The notes: a model not told the origin generated them from the letters alone. A stretch of 48,010 nucleotides of DNA from an uncultured Oscillibacter sp. (GCA_900544105.1 UQUC01000007.1:1-48010), one strand, 5' to 3'. Counted from the stretch's first letter, positions 25,823 through 34,370 are shown. Translations and numbers: made by a program.

Positions 25823-26533
25823 ATGCTGACACCCCAGGAGGTTTCGACCCATTCCTTTGCCAAGGCGTCCTTTGGTGGCTACAACATGGCCATGGTGGAC
25901 GAATTTCTGGATGAGCTGACTGACGATTATACCGCTCTCTACAAAGAAAACGCGGCGCTGAAAGCAAAATTGAAGATCCTGGTGGAGAAGGTGGAGGAAT
26001 ACCGCGCCACCGAGGATTCCATGCGGGCCACCCTGCTCACCGCTCAGCGAATGGCGGATTCCATCGTGAAGGAAGCCGAACAGAAGCGGGATCAGCTGAT
26101 GACGCAGGCGGAGATCGACGCCAAGCTGAAGATCAACTGCCTGAAAAACGAGGCTGCCGCCGCGGAGGAACGTCTGCGGAAAGGCAAGGAGGAACTGGAG
26201 AAGTTCTCTGCTGCCGTCCGGGCTGTGTGCGATAAGGAGATCCAGCTTTTGAACGAACTGCCTCAGGCCCCGGTGGAGCTGCCTCAGGAGGAAGCCAAAC
26301 CGGAGGACTCCGTTCAGGAGATCGAGGACAACGTCATGGCCGCGTTCAACGAAGCAGCGCCGGAGGAGGACGGTGACGCGGCGGAGACCCAGACGGAAGT
26401 GTCTGAGCCTGTTGCCGAAGCGACGGATCCCGCCGCTGATACCAGCGATCCCTTTGGGGATTTTCCCGACCTTTCCAGCACACGCCAGATCAATCTGGAC
26501 GAACTGAAATTCGGCCGTAATTACAATACTTGA
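25823..26533 (+). CDS. divIVA: DivIVA-family polar/septal protein
   Basis: A 236-residue coiled-coil protein that would gather at curved membrane at the septum and poles. The N-terminal DivIVA domain is clear (MLTPQEVSTHSFAKASFGGYNMAMVDEFLDELTDDYTALYKEN, with the FxxxxxGY-type pattern). It is followed by a long coiled coil (about 45-150) and an acidic Pro/Ala/Glu-rich C-terminal half (about 155-236). The earlier TTG (25817) is only 3 bases after GGGAGG; ATG 25823 at 9 bases is the real start. It ends the cluster before a strong terminator. Confidence 0.92.
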   Translation: MLTPQEVSTHSFAKASFGGYNMAMVDEFLDELTDDYTALYKENAALKAKLKILVEKVEEYRATEDSMRATLLTAQRMADSIVKEAEQKRDQLMTQAEIDAKLKINCLKNEAAAAEERLRKGKEELEKFSAAVRAVCDKEIQLLNELPQAPVELPQEEAKPEDSVQEIEDNVMAAFNEAAPEEDGDAAETQTEVSEPVAEATDPAADTSDPFGDFPDLSSTRQINLDELKFGRNYNT

Positions 26534-26534
26534 C

Positions 26535-26561
26535 AAAAAGCGGCCTGTAAGGCCGCTTTTT
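26535..26561 (+). terminator. Terminator after divIVA
   Basis: Perfect stem AAAAAGCGGCC / GGCCGCTTTTT, 5-base loop, with the U-run built into the arm. Confidence 0.9.
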
Positions 26562-26582
26562 GCTCTTTCAGGAGGTAGCTAT

Positions 26583-27464
26583 ATGGAAACGCAAGCGCCG
26601 ATCATCGCCTTCCTGTATGACTTCGACAAGACTCTGTGCACCACGGACATGGAGGACTACGCCTTCATCCCCTCCCTTGGGTATACCCCGGCAGAATTCT
26701 GGGGCAGGGCCAACGCCTTTGGCTGGGAAAACCGGATGGACGGCCTGCTGGCCTATATGTATACCATGATCCAGGAGTGCGCCGCACAGAACATTAAGCT
26801 GGACCGGACCTTCCTGAAGCGCTGTGGTGAGTCCATCCAACTGTTCCCCGGCGTCCGGGAGTGGTTTGCCCGGATCAACGCCTTTGGGGAGAGTCTGGGC
26901 GTTCAGGTGGAGCACTATGTCATTTCCTCCGGCCTCCGGGAGATCATCGAGGGCAGCGGGATCGCTCAGGAATTTCGGGAGATCTACGCCTGCGAGTTTT
27001 ATTACAATGAAAATGGCGACGCCTGCTGGCCCAAGCTGGACGTCAACTTTACCAACAAGACCCAGTTTGTCTACCGCATCAACAAGGGCATTCTGGACGT
27101 TTCCAGAGACCGGGAGCTGAATGACTCCATGCCTGATGATTCCAAGCGGGTCCCCTTTACCAACATGATCTATATGGGAGACGGTCTTTCCGACGTGCCT
27201 TGCATGAAAATGATGCGGGCCTACGGCGGGCAGGCCATCGCCGTCTATCAGGCCAACAACCGGCAGGGCGTGGAAAAGCTGCTGGCGGACGGACGGGTGG
27301 ATTTCATTTTCCCGGCTGACTACCGGGAGGGTATGGAGTTGGACCGCACTGTTCGGGACATCCTCCGGAAAATGACCATCACCGACCGGCTGCTGGAGGT
27401 CAACAACCGCCAGCTCCGCAGCATCGGCGGCGATGTACTTCCCAATCAGGTGGGACTGTTTTGA
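26583..27464 (+). CDS. HAD-superfamily phosphatase (phosphoserine phosphatase-like)
   Basis: A 293-residue HAD hydrolase. Nucleophile motif FLYDFDKTLCT (about 10-20), Ser/Thr motif in YVISSGLREIIEG (about 113-125), and metal motif YMGDGLSDVPCMK (about 197-209). A helical cap lies between motifs 1 and 2, as in the SerB-like subfamily. The downstream part GQAIAVYQANN...VEKLLADGRVDFIFPADY is typical of a Firmicute group annotated as HAD hydrolase of unknown substrate. Ribosome site AGGAGGTAGC precedes the ATG. It is a single-gene unit between terminators at 26535-26561 and 27492-27518, so it needs read-through or a weak promoter within the first terminator region. Confidence 0.85.
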   Translation: METQAPIIAFLYDFDKTLCTTDMEDYAFIPSLGYTPAEFWGRANAFGWENRMDGLLAYMYTMIQECAAQNIKLDRTFLKRCGESIQLFPGVREWFARINAFGESLGVQVEHYVISSGLREIIEGSGIAQEFREIYACEFYYNENGDACWPKLDVNFTNKTQFVYRINKGILDVSRDRELNDSMPDDSKRVPFTNMIYMGDGLSDVPCMKMMRAYGGQAIAVYQANNRQGVEKLLADGRVDFIFPADYREGMELDRTVRDILRKMTITDRLLEVNNRQLRSIGGDVLPNQVGLF

Positions 27465-27491
27465 ACACGGAATATCTGAATGATCGGAAAG

Positions 27492-27518
27492 CCGGCGCAG
27501 AAAATGCGCCGGTTTTTT
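27492..27518 (+). terminator. Terminator after the HAD gene
   Basis: Stem CCGGCGCA / TGCGCCGG, loop GAAAA, then TTTTTT. Confidence 0.92.
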
Positions 27519-27544
27519 CTGTTTTTCTGGGAAAATCTCTTTAC

Positions 27545-27573
27545 TTACAGTATCGTTTCTGGTAAACTATACA
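27545..27573 (+). promoter_or_regulatory. Promoter of the XRE regulator
   Basis: TTACAG (27545-27550), 17-base spacer, TATACA (27568-27573). Confidence 0.6.
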
Positions 27574-27591
27574 CTGTGTATTGAATCAATT

Positions 27592-27614
27592 CAGCCGGGG
27601 CAGCGCCCCGGCTG
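27592..27614 (+). promoter_or_regulatory. Strong hairpin in the leader of the XRE regulator
   Basis: Perfect 10-bp stem CAGCCGGGGC / GCCCCGGCTG with loop AGC, followed by TTTC and then, 6 bases on, by the GGAGGG ribosome site. It may limit transcription or translation of the regulator. Confidence 0.5.
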
Positions 27615-27632
27615 TTTCACGGAGGGTTATCC

Positions 27633-28319
27633 ATGGCAACAGAATTTTCCAGAACTCTGTCCCTGCTGCGGAAAGAGCGGGGCGTTTCTCAGCGGGTGGC
27701 CGCTGCGGATCTGGGGGTGTCTCAGGCCCTTTTGAGCCATTATGAAAACGGCATCCGGGAGCCGGGCCTTGCCTTTGTGTCCAGGGTTTGCGACTACTAT
27801 CACGTTTCCGCAGACTATATGCTGGGCCGGACACTGGCACGGGACGGCAGTATGCTGACTGCCGAAGAGATCCTCAACGCCGCTGAGCCAGGCAATGTGC
27901 TTCAGGGCAGCGTGCTGGCCACCCTGCGGGGCAAGCTCATTACCAGCGCCAGCGGTGTGCTGTTCGGTCTGCTGGGCAAACTGGGAGACAAGGACGCCAT
28001 CAACGCCGCGGCGGACAGCCTGGGTTGCCACATCTATCTGCTCTACCGGCTGCTCCACCGGGCCGCAGGAGGCAGCACCACTTATTTCGCTCTGCCGGAG
28101 GAGGACTGCGCCGCCGGCGCCGCCTCCGCCGGTGCATCTCTGGCCCGGACGGATTACGCCCGTGCGCTGGCGAAGCTGTCCCGTGAAAAGGCTGCCTTTC
28201 CGGATATGTCCCATGAGACGCTTAACAGCGCCTTTCCCGGCCGGAGTCAGGGGATGATCCAGGTCCTCAGCACGGCGGATGGGCAGCTCAATCGCCTGAA
28301 CCAGTCCGGCCTGAAATGA
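27633..28319 (+). CDS. XRE-family transcriptional regulator
   Basis: A 228-residue DNA-binding protein. The Cro/C1-type helix-turn-helix fills the first 65 residues (FSRTLSLLRKERGVSQRVAAADLGVSQALLSHYENGIREPGLAFVSRVCDYYHVSADYMLGR). The rest (about 70-228) is Ala/Gly/Leu-rich and helical with no recognised ligand domain. Targets are unknown. It sits between a HAD gene and lepA, and has its own promoter and leader hairpin, so it is probably autoregulated. Confidence 0.8.
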   Translation: MATEFSRTLSLLRKERGVSQRVAAADLGVSQALLSHYENGIREPGLAFVSRVCDYYHVSADYMLGRTLARDGSMLTAEEILNAAEPGNVLQGSVLATLRGKLITSASGVLFGLLGKLGDKDAINAAADSLGCHIYLLYRLLHRAAGGSTTYFALPEEDCAAGAASAGASLARTDYARALAKLSREKAAFPDMSHETLNSAFPGRSQGMIQVLSTADGQLNRLNQSGLK

Positions 28320-28340
28320 ATGTGCAGTCCGTGGCCTTCC

Positions 28341-28672
28341 TGACTGCCTCTGCTTGCATCTGCCGTCTGCTGTCCAGGGAGCGAACCTGAGTGCTCTTTT
28401 GGCAGCCAGTTTGGTGTTTTATCTCAGGGGCGGCTGTTTGACCGGGACCTCAATGAGCATCCGGACTACTGCTGCGACTACGTTCATCACTCCGATGAAG
28501 CGGGAGCGCGGCCACTGGAAAGATCCGCTCCGGTACTGTCCGGCTGACTGAGAAAAATTATCGGGAAACTCTCGCCAACCGGCATGAGTTTGTGGTAAAC
28601 TACGACTACGATAAATTCTGGAACGATCACTACTGGCATCGGTTCCACACACAGACGGGCGTAAAGTCCTGA
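28341..28672 (+). pseudogene. Probable decayed gene with a frameshift
   Basis: No intact gene covers 28320-28733. Two adjoining open stretches in different frames read like real protein. The first runs to a stop at 28545-28547 and contains LFDRDLNEHPDYCCDYVHHS. The second takes over at about 28500-28545 and ends at 28672, containing YDYDKFWNDHYWHRFH. Joined by one frameshift they give roughly 110 residues rich in His, Asp, Tyr and Trp. No start codon or ribosome site is clear at the left. No family was recognised. A sequencing error in a live gene is possible. Confidence 0.4.
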
Positions 28673-28673
28673 C

Positions 28674-28689
28674 CGTTTCACATGAAACC
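28674..28689. other. Degenerate parS-like palindrome
   Basis: CGTTTCACATGAAACC differs from the parS consensus TGTTTCACGTGAAACA at three of 16 positions, one of them in the central CG. It is not a convincing ParB site. Confidence 0.15.
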
Positions 28690-28733
28690 TGAGAATTCCG
28701 TCCCCTGGGACGTTTGCCTACGGAGGTTTTTCT

Positions 28734-30539
28734 ATGACCAAGCAATCCAATATCCGCAACTTCTCCATCATCGCCCACATTGACCACGGCAAGTCCACTC
28801 TGGCGGACCGACTGCTGGAGACCTGCGGTGCCGTTTCCCAGCGCCAGATGGAAAATCAGCTTCTGGATAACATGGATCTGGAGCGGGAGCGGGGCATCAC
28901 CATCAAGGCCCGTGCCGTGAAGCTGAACTACAAGGCCCAGGACGGCGAGATCTATGAGCTGAACCTCATCGACACGCCGGGCCATGTGGACTTCAACTAC
29001 GAGGTCTCCCGGTCTCTGGCTGCCTGTGAGGGCGCTGTTCTGGTAGTGGACTCCACACAGGGCGTGGAGGCTCAGACCTTAGCCAACACCTATCTGGCCA
29101 TGGAGCACGATCTGGAGATCCTTCCCGTGTTCAACAAGATCGACCTGCCTGCCGCAGATCCTCTGAAGTCCAAGCAGGAGGTGGAGGACATCATCGGCCT
29201 GCCCGCCATGGACGCTCCGGAAATTTCCGCCAAAATGGGCATCAATATTGAAGCCGTTCTGGAGGACATCGTCCAGAATATCCCCGCCCCCAAGGGGGAC
29301 CCCAGCGCTCCCCTGAAGGCCCTGGTGTTCGACAGCCAGTACGACAGCTACCGGGGCGTGGTGGTCTACTTCCGCATCATGGAGGGCACCATCCGCACTG
29401 GCCAGACCATCAAAATGATGGCCACCGGAGCAACCTATCAGATCGTGGAATGCGGCCACCTGCTGCCCCTGGGCCTGGAGCCCTGCGACTCCCTGTCCGC
29501 CGGAGAGGTGGGCTACTTCACTGCGTCCATCAAGACCGTCAGCGATACCCGTGTGGGCGACACTGTCACTGACGCCGCAAATCCCACGGCGGAGCCCCTG
29601 CCGGGCTACCGGCCGGTGCAGTCCATGGTCTACTGTGGCATTTACACCGAGGACGGCTCCAAGTATCCCGATCTCCGGGACGCGCTGGAAAAATTGCAGC
29701 TGAATGACGCCTCCTTGAGCTTTGAGCCGGAGTCCTCTGCGGCTCTGGGCTTTGGTTTCCGCTGCGGCTTTTTGGGAATGCTCCACATGGAGGTCATTCA
29801 GGAGCGTTTGGAGCGGGAATTTGACCTGGATCTGGTGACCACCCTCCCCTCCGTTATCTACCACGTTTACAAAACCAACGGCGAAATGGTGACGGTGGAC
29901 AATCCCCACAACTACCCGGACCCCTCCCTCATCGAGCGGACGGAGGAGCCTTACGTCAAGGTGAACATCATCGCTCCCAACGAGTATGTGGGCAACATTA
30001 TGCCCATGTGTCAGGACCGCCGGGGCGAGTTCAAGGATATGCAGTATCTGGACACTCATCTGGTGGAACTGCATTACCAAATGCCCCTGAACGAGATCAT
30101 CTACGACTTTTTCGATGCGCTAAAGGCCAATACCAAGGGCTATGCCTCTTTGGACTACGAGCTTTCCGGCTACCGCCCCAGCGATCTGGTGAAGGTTGAC
30201 CTGCTGCTCAACGGCGACCAGGTGGATGCCCTCAGCTTTATCGCCCACCGGGACAAGGCCTATCCACGCGCCCGCCGACTGTGCGAGAAGCTGAAGGAGA
30301 ATATTCCCCGCCAGCTCTTTGAGATCCCCATTCAGGCGGCCATCGGCGGCCGGGTCATTGCCCGCGAGACTGTAAAGGCCATGCGGAAGGACGTGCTGGC
30401 CAAGTGCTACGGCGGCGACGTCACCCGTAAGAAGAAGCTGCTGGAAAAGCAGAAGGAAGGCAAAAAGAAGATGCGGGCACTGGGTACGGTCCAGATGCCT
30501 ACGGAAGCGTTCCTGGCTGTCCTCAAGCTGGACGAGTAA
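28734..30539 (+). CDS. lepA: Elongation factor 4 (LepA)
   Basis: EF4 is a ribosome-bound GTPase that back-translocates or rescues stalled ribosomes and helps ribosome assembly. All 601 residues fit: SIIAHIDHGKSTLADRL (P-loop), RGITIKARAV (switch I), DTPGHVDFNYEV (G3), NKIDLP (G4), then domain II and LepA-specific C-terminal parts with ERTEEPYVKVNIIAPNEYVGNIMPMCQDRRG and the C-terminal KCYGGDVTRKKKLLEKQKEGKKKMRALG. ATG 28734 is preceded by ACGGAGG. The usual downstream partner hemW is absent; a bidirectional terminator follows. Confidence 0.97.
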   Translation: MTKQSNIRNFSIIAHIDHGKSTLADRLLETCGAVSQRQMENQLLDNMDLERERGITIKARAVKLNYKAQDGEIYELNLIDTPGHVDFNYEVSRSLAACEGAVLVVDSTQGVEAQTLANTYLAMEHDLEILPVFNKIDLPAADPLKSKQEVEDIIGLPAMDAPEISAKMGINIEAVLEDIVQNIPAPKGDPSAPLKALVFDSQYDSYRGVVVYFRIMEGTIRTGQTIKMMATGATYQIVECGHLLPLGLEPCDSLSAGEVGYFTASIKTVSDTRVGDTVTDAANPTAEPLPGYRPVQSMVYCGIYTEDGSKYPDLRDALEKLQLNDASLSFEPESSAALGFGFRCGFLGMLHMEVIQERLEREFDLDLVTTLPSVIYHVYKTNGEMVTVDNPHNYPDPSLIERTEEPYVKVNIIAPNEYVGNIMPMCQDRRGEFKDMQYLDTHLVELHYQMPLNEIIYDFFDALKANTKGYASLDYELSGYRPSDLVKVDLLLNGDQVDALSFIAHRDKAYPRARRLCEKLKENIPRQLFEIPIQAAIGGRVIARETVKAMRKDVLAKCYGGDVTRKKKLLEKQKEGKKKMRALGTVQMPTEAFLAVLKLDE

Positions 30540-30564
30540 CGGCTTTTTGACTGCGCTGCAAACG

Positions 30565-30605
30565 AAAAAAATCCCCCGTCCGGATCACCGGGCGGGGGAT
30601 TTTTT
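30565..30605. terminator. Bidirectional terminator between lepA and the surface protein gene
   Basis: 13-bp stem ATCCCCCGTCCGG / CCGGGCGGGGGAT (30571-30600; one G-U pair), flanked by a 7-A run on the left and a 6-T run on the right, so it works for both convergent genes. Confidence 0.92.
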
Positions 30606-30611
30606 GTGAAA

Positions 30612-33600
30612 TCACATCAGGTTGTAGAGGATCTTGGCCATCTGGCCACGAGTGATGTTGCTGTGTGGCATGAAGCTGCCGTCACTGTAACCGTTGATGA
30701 CCCCCTGGGCAACCATGGTGCGGATGTAGTAGTCGGCATAGCCGGGAATCTTGCCGTTGTCGGTGAAGGTCAGGTCCGCCAGCGCATAGCCCTTAGCCTG
30801 GGTGCGGCCGATCATGGCGGCAGCCTGGGCACGGGTCAGAGCGTTGTTGGGATTGAAATACAGGCGGCCGTTTTTCTCTGCGCCGGAGATAACGCCTTCG
30901 GTATAGAGGGCTTTGATTGCGGGAATGGCATATTCCGGGATGGTGTTCAGGTCCGCGAAGGGCAGGTCAACGGCGGCGTACTTGCTTTCATCCAGTTTCA
31001 GATAGCGGTAGAGCATGACGGCGAACTGGGCCCGGCTGATATTCTGGTTGGGACGGAAGGTGCCGTCGTTGTATCCTGTGGTGATGTTGGCGTTATAGAG
31101 GAAATCCACATAGTCGGCGGCCCAGTAATCACCGGTATCGGTGAACTTATGGCCCACGCCGTAGGGTGCGATATCCACGCTGGCCCGGCCGATATTGCCG
31201 GAGGCGTCCACGGCGGTCACCGTCACCCGGGTGACCTCAATCGTCTCGCCGGGGCCGGGAAGATAATACTTCATCATACCTGCCGTGGCGTCATAGCCCT
31301 CCAACACCTGTCCCGTGTCGCCGTTTCTTGCCACGGTGATGGAGGACAGGGGCAGGATGCCGTCCACAGCATCAGAGACCTTAATGTTGACAGCCCAGTC
31401 CTGCTCATCCAGTGCGGCTGTCACCACCGGCGGGGTATTGTCCACCGTGCCGGGGAAGGCGGCGGTGATCTGGTCGATGTAGACCGTGCCGGTGCGGGGC
31501 GTGTTGGCGTAGACCAGGCCGGTCTCCGTGGCCTGATAGGGGGCCTCCACCATCAGGCCCTCAATGGAGAAGGAGTCGGTAGCGGCAATGCTGAACTGCT
31601 TCCAGCCGGTAAAGTCCAGAGTGGCAATGTTCCGGGGCAGGTGGCCCTTGGTGCCGTTGCTGTACAGCATGGTCAGGGTGTTGCCGGAGCCGTCGCCGTA
31701 GACCCAGAGGTTCAGGGCTGTGTAGCAGCTGGCGATCTCCGTGGAGTTGGCGGCCCGCCACTCGGCGGTGTAGTCCCCGGAGCCGAATTCGTTGGTTTCA
31801 TTCAGATCGTAGTCCAGCTTCAGGGAGCCCTTGCCCAGGGCCACGGTGTCTGCGGCATGGTTCAGGCTCACGTCCATGCCGCTGCCGCTGCCCCGGAAGA
31901 TGGAGGTGGCGCCTTCAAAGTTCTCCACCGTTTTCAGGGACAGCGTGGAGACCGTTACCGGAATGCTGACCCGTTTATCTCCGGCAATGGCGGTGATGGT
32001 GCCGGAACCGGGCTGGCTGGCGTGGAACGCCCAGCCGTCCATGGAACCGCAGTCTCCGGTGAAGCTCCACGTAACGGCTTCACCGTTGTTCCAGAGGGTC
32101 ATATGGTTCCAGACCGCCTCCGCACTGAGGTTCACGGAGGAGCCGGGGGTCAGGGTCAGGCTGGTGAGGGCGGTGCTGCCGTTTTTGATGGTGAGGGTAT
32201 CCGGCGTCCGGATGGCATGGACCACGGTGCTGCCCTTGGCTCCACGGCCGGAGGCCGTCACGGTGATGTCGCCGCCGCTGGTGGGGGTGACAAGCAGCTG
32301 GCGTCCTCCCTGCTCCGTGATGGTGCCCGCACTGGCGGAGAGGTCATAGCTGGCATCCATGGGGATGTAATTGCTGTCCACGCCGGAGGCGGTCACAGCT
32401 ACGGAGCTGCCCGCCAGCACGTAATCGCTGGCGGCGTGGACATAGAAGTGGTCAAGATCGCCGCTGGAATGGTCCGAGGCTACCAGGAAAATTTGGTTGG
32501 TGACCTTGCGGTTAGATTCGGAAGGCCGATTGATAATGGACGCCGTGGTGGAATCCGGTGTGGTCACCGCCAGATTGGTGGAGCCGCCGCCGTCCAGACA
32601 CAAGACCGTCTGGCAGCCCAGCTCCAGCAGACGTTCACCGATCTGGGTCAGGGACGCGCCGATGGAGTGGCCGGTTTTGCGGCCGTCGATGGTGTAAAAG
32701 ACCAGAGTGCCGTCCGCCTTCTGGCCCACGGCGGTGCGGGGATTGCTCCCGGCGGCCAGGTTGGGGACCACAGCGCCGTCTTGGGCCAGGCAGTACAGGG
32801 CACCTACGGCATAGTCCACATCCTCCCAGCCGCTGTTGGCGGTGACGGTAAAGGTCACCTCACTGCCAACAGGCAGGTTCCGCAGGGCGTTGGTGTAGTA
32901 GGCGTCCGCGTTGGCGTTGGCGGAGAGGACGATCTGATCCGGCTGGATAGCGGTGACAGTGGTCTCCTCTACCCGGTCCACCCGGAGGGTGACAGTGGAG
33001 CCAATGGCCAGGCTCCCCTGCTCCACGGTGCAGACTACATTGACGCCGGGCTCTGTGGTGCCTGTGGTGTGTTTGGCGTTGAAATCGTATGTATAGAGGT
33101 AAAGGCCGCTGTTAGTACGTGCCTTGTTCACCGCCGCTACCGGCCGGACCAGCTCTGTGGAGTTTCCAAAGCCGTCATCCACGGCGTAGCCTAGGTCGGC
33201 GCTGACCTTGACGCCGGGTTTGCCTAAAATGGCAGAGCCGTCCGCCCGGAAGCCGATGGCGTAATATCCGGCGTCACTGCTGCGGAGCAGTCCCTCCGTA
33301 ACCACCATGCCAATGGGCAGACCAGTGGAGACATTGTAGAAGTCGCCATTGATGCCGGCCACTACCCGGTAGCCGTCATCTTCCAGCAGCGCGGCCATGT
33401 CCGCCACGCTGGAACGGTCTGTCAGCGCGTCGCCGTAGGTGACAATGGGGGTCACAGCCTTGTTAGGCGTGTAGGTGATGAGATTTTCCGTCCGGAGATC
33501 GGAGTAGGTCGTGCTCCAGAATACATTGGTGGAAAGCTGCGTTTCCTGATGGAGCGGCGTGTCTTTGGCGGACAGGTCCTCCCCCAGCGCGTTTGACGCG

Positions 33601-33677
33601 GCGGCGGGCAGAGTCAGTGCGCTGATGAGACTGAGGGATAGCAGCAGGGATGTGAGTTTACGGATGTGGTGTTTCAT
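30612..33677 (-). CDS. Secreted phosphodiester glycosidase (NAGPA/DUF2233) with C-terminal SLH repeats
   Basis: A 1021-residue exported surface protein. A signal peptide (about 1-27: KHHIRKLTSLLLSLSLISALTLPAAAS) is followed by a phosphodiester glycosidase domain (about 60-400) with VVAGINGDFYN, NPRTAVGQKADGTLVFYTIDGR and the catalytic-site stretch QTVLCLDGGGSTNLAV. A middle region of Ig-like beta modules covers about 405-740. Three SLH repeats (about 845-1021: FTDTGDYWAADYVDFLYNANITTGYNDGTFRPN and two more) bind secondary cell-wall polymer. The related NAGPA enzyme splits GlcNAc-phosphodiesters, so wall teichoic-acid or capsule turnover is a fair guess. AGGAGG precedes the ATG. Confidence 0.9.
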   Translation of the reverse strand: MKHHIRKLTSLLLSLSLISALTLPAAASNALGEDLSAKDTPLHQETQLSTNVFWSTTYSDLRTENLITYTPNKAVTPIVTYGDALTDRSSVADMAALLEDDGYRVVAGINGDFYNVSTGLPIGMVVTEGLLRSSDAGYYAIGFRADGSAILGKPGVKVSADLGYAVDDGFGNSTELVRPVAAVNKARTNSGLYLYTYDFNAKHTTGTTEPGVNVVCTVEQGSLAIGSTVTLRVDRVEETTVTAIQPDQIVLSANANADAYYTNALRNLPVGSEVTFTVTANSGWEDVDYAVGALYCLAQDGAVVPNLAAGSNPRTAVGQKADGTLVFYTIDGRKTGHSIGASLTQIGERLLELGCQTVLCLDGGGSTNLAVTTPDSTTASIINRPSESNRKVTNQIFLVASDHSSGDLDHFYVHAASDYVLAGSSVAVTASGVDSNYIPMDASYDLSASAGTITEQGGRQLLVTPTSGGDITVTASGRGAKGSTVVHAIRTPDTLTIKNGSTALTSLTLTPGSSVNLSAEAVWNHMTLWNNGEAVTWSFTGDCGSMDGWAFHASQPGSGTITAIAGDKRVSIPVTVSTLSLKTVENFEGATSIFRGSGSGMDVSLNHAADTVALGKGSLKLDYDLNETNEFGSGDYTAEWRAANSTEIASCYTALNLWVYGDGSGNTLTMLYSNGTKGHLPRNIATLDFTGWKQFSIAATDSFSIEGLMVEAPYQATETGLVYANTPRTGTVYIDQITAAFPGTVDNTPPVVTAALDEQDWAVNIKVSDAVDGILPLSSITVARNGDTGQVLEGYDATAGMMKYYLPGPGETIEVTRVTVTAVDASGNIGRASVDIAPYGVGHKFTDTGDYWAADYVDFLYNANITTGYNDGTFRPNQNISRAQFAVMLYRYLKLDESKYAAVDLPFADLNTIPEYAIPAIKALYTEGVISGAEKNGRLYFNPNNALTRAQAAAMIGRTQAKGYALADLTFTDNGKIPGYADYYIRTMVAQGVINGYSDGSFMPHSNITRGQMAKILYNLM

Positions 33678-33739
33678 AGGAACCTCCTATCGGTACAGGT
33701 CCGGGAAACCCCGGACAGGGTGGTCTACATAACACCCAT

Positions 33740-33768
33740 AGCATAGCATAGATGCAGGATGAAGTAAA
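33740..33768 (-). promoter_or_regulatory. Promoter of the surface protein gene
   Basis: TTTACT (33768-33763), 17-base spacer, TATGCT (33745-33740) on the minus strand; the TATGC unit is repeated twice here, so the start may be either. Confidence 0.55.
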
Positions 33769-33835
33769 TGAAAAAAGTGTTACAAAATCGGTGGGATCTT
33801 CCAGTAAGTCCGCAGCCTTTGACGGCGGAAAGCTG

Positions 33836-33864
33836 TTGCAAAAGAGGCCGGTTTCCGTTATAAT
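33836..33864 (+). promoter_or_regulatory. Promoter of the ferredoxin gene
   Basis: TTGCAA (33836-33841), 17-base spacer, perfect TATAAT (33859-33864), 22 bases before the ATG. Confidence 0.75.
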
Positions 33865-33886
33865 ATTCATGCGAGGAGGCGGTAGC

Positions 33887-34075
33887 ATGACGGTAACGGT
33901 TGATGATAAGCGCTGCATCGGCTGCGGCATGTGTGCCGCCGCCGTACCGGAGGTATTCCGGGTCATTGGGCGGGTGTCCACGGTACAAGCCCAGCCTGCG
34001 AAGGAACGGTTCTTCCGAGTGCTGGATGCCGCAAACGGCTGTCCGGTGAACGCGATTTGGGCAGAGCGGCGTTGA
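33887..34075 (+). CDS. Single-cluster [4Fe-4S] ferredoxin
   Basis: A 62-residue electron carrier. The cluster is set by CIGCGMC (about 9-15) and the distal Cys in NGCPVNAIW (about 50-58). The middle has the AAAVPEVFRV stretch usual in the thermophilic/clostridial monocluster ferredoxins. The frame is open upstream, but ATG 33887 sits behind GGAGGCGG and 22 bases after a consensus promoter, which fixes the start. It would hand electrons to or from an unknown partner; no oxidoreductase neighbours it. Confidence 0.9.
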   Translation: MTVTVDDKRCIGCGMCAAAVPEVFRVIGRVSTVQAQPAKERFFRVLDAANGCPVNAIWAERR

Positions 34076-34120
34076 AAAAGCGAGGTCACAAAAAAAGAAA
34101 AAGAAAATCAGAAAAATGGC

Positions 34121-34149
34121 TTGACAATTTTCTGCTCATCTGTTATAGT
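34121..34149 (+). promoter_or_regulatory. Promoter of the tRNA cluster
   Basis: Perfect TTGACA (34121-34126), 17-base spacer, TATAGT (34144-34149), 26 bases before the first tRNA. Confidence 0.85.
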
Positions 34150-34175
34150 AATTCGTGCCTATTTGAGGCAGATAT

Positions 34176-34252
34176 GGCGGCGTAGCTCAGCTGGCTAGAG
34201 CATTCGGTTCATACCCGGAGTGTCACTGGTTCAAGTCCAGTCGCCGCTACCA
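34176..34252 (+). tRNA. tRNA-Met (CAT), elongator type
   Basis: A 77-base cloverleaf with encoded CCA. Acceptor stem GGCGGCG / CGCCGCT has a G-U first pair; the D arm is TAGCTCAGCTGGCTAGAGC; the anticodon is CAT at 34210-34212 in TTCATAC; the T arm contains GGTTCAAGTCC. The acceptor stem is paired at 1-72, unlike an initiator tRNA, so it is elongator Met, though a lysidine-type Ile CAT cannot be fully excluded. Confidence 0.92.
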
Positions 34253-34292
34253 TGATCCGGAGACGTCACATGACGTCTCCCGGATCTTTCCC

Positions 34293-34367
34293 GGCCCGTT
34301 GGTCAAGTGGTTAAGACACGGCCCTTTCACGGCTGTAACATGGGTTCGAATCCCGTACGGGTCACCA
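34293..34367 (+). tRNA. tRNA-Glu (TTC)
   Basis: A 75-base cloverleaf with CCA. Acceptor stem GGCCCGT / ACGGGTC; D arm TTGGTCAAGTGGTTAAGAC; anticodon TTC in CCTTTCACG; T arm GGGTTCGAATCCC. Confidence 0.95.
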
Positions 34368-34370
34368 TTT

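Noticed and set aside
30606..33194. 862-codon open frame on the plus strand opposite the surface protein gene
   Set aside because: It mirrors the codon pattern of the minus-strand gene, has no ribosome site and a Gly/His/Val-rich composition typical of a shadow frame.
34176..34252. tRNA-Met as initiator tRNA
   Set aside because: The 1-72 position is paired (G-U) and the anticodon stem lacks the three G-C pairs of initiator tRNA.
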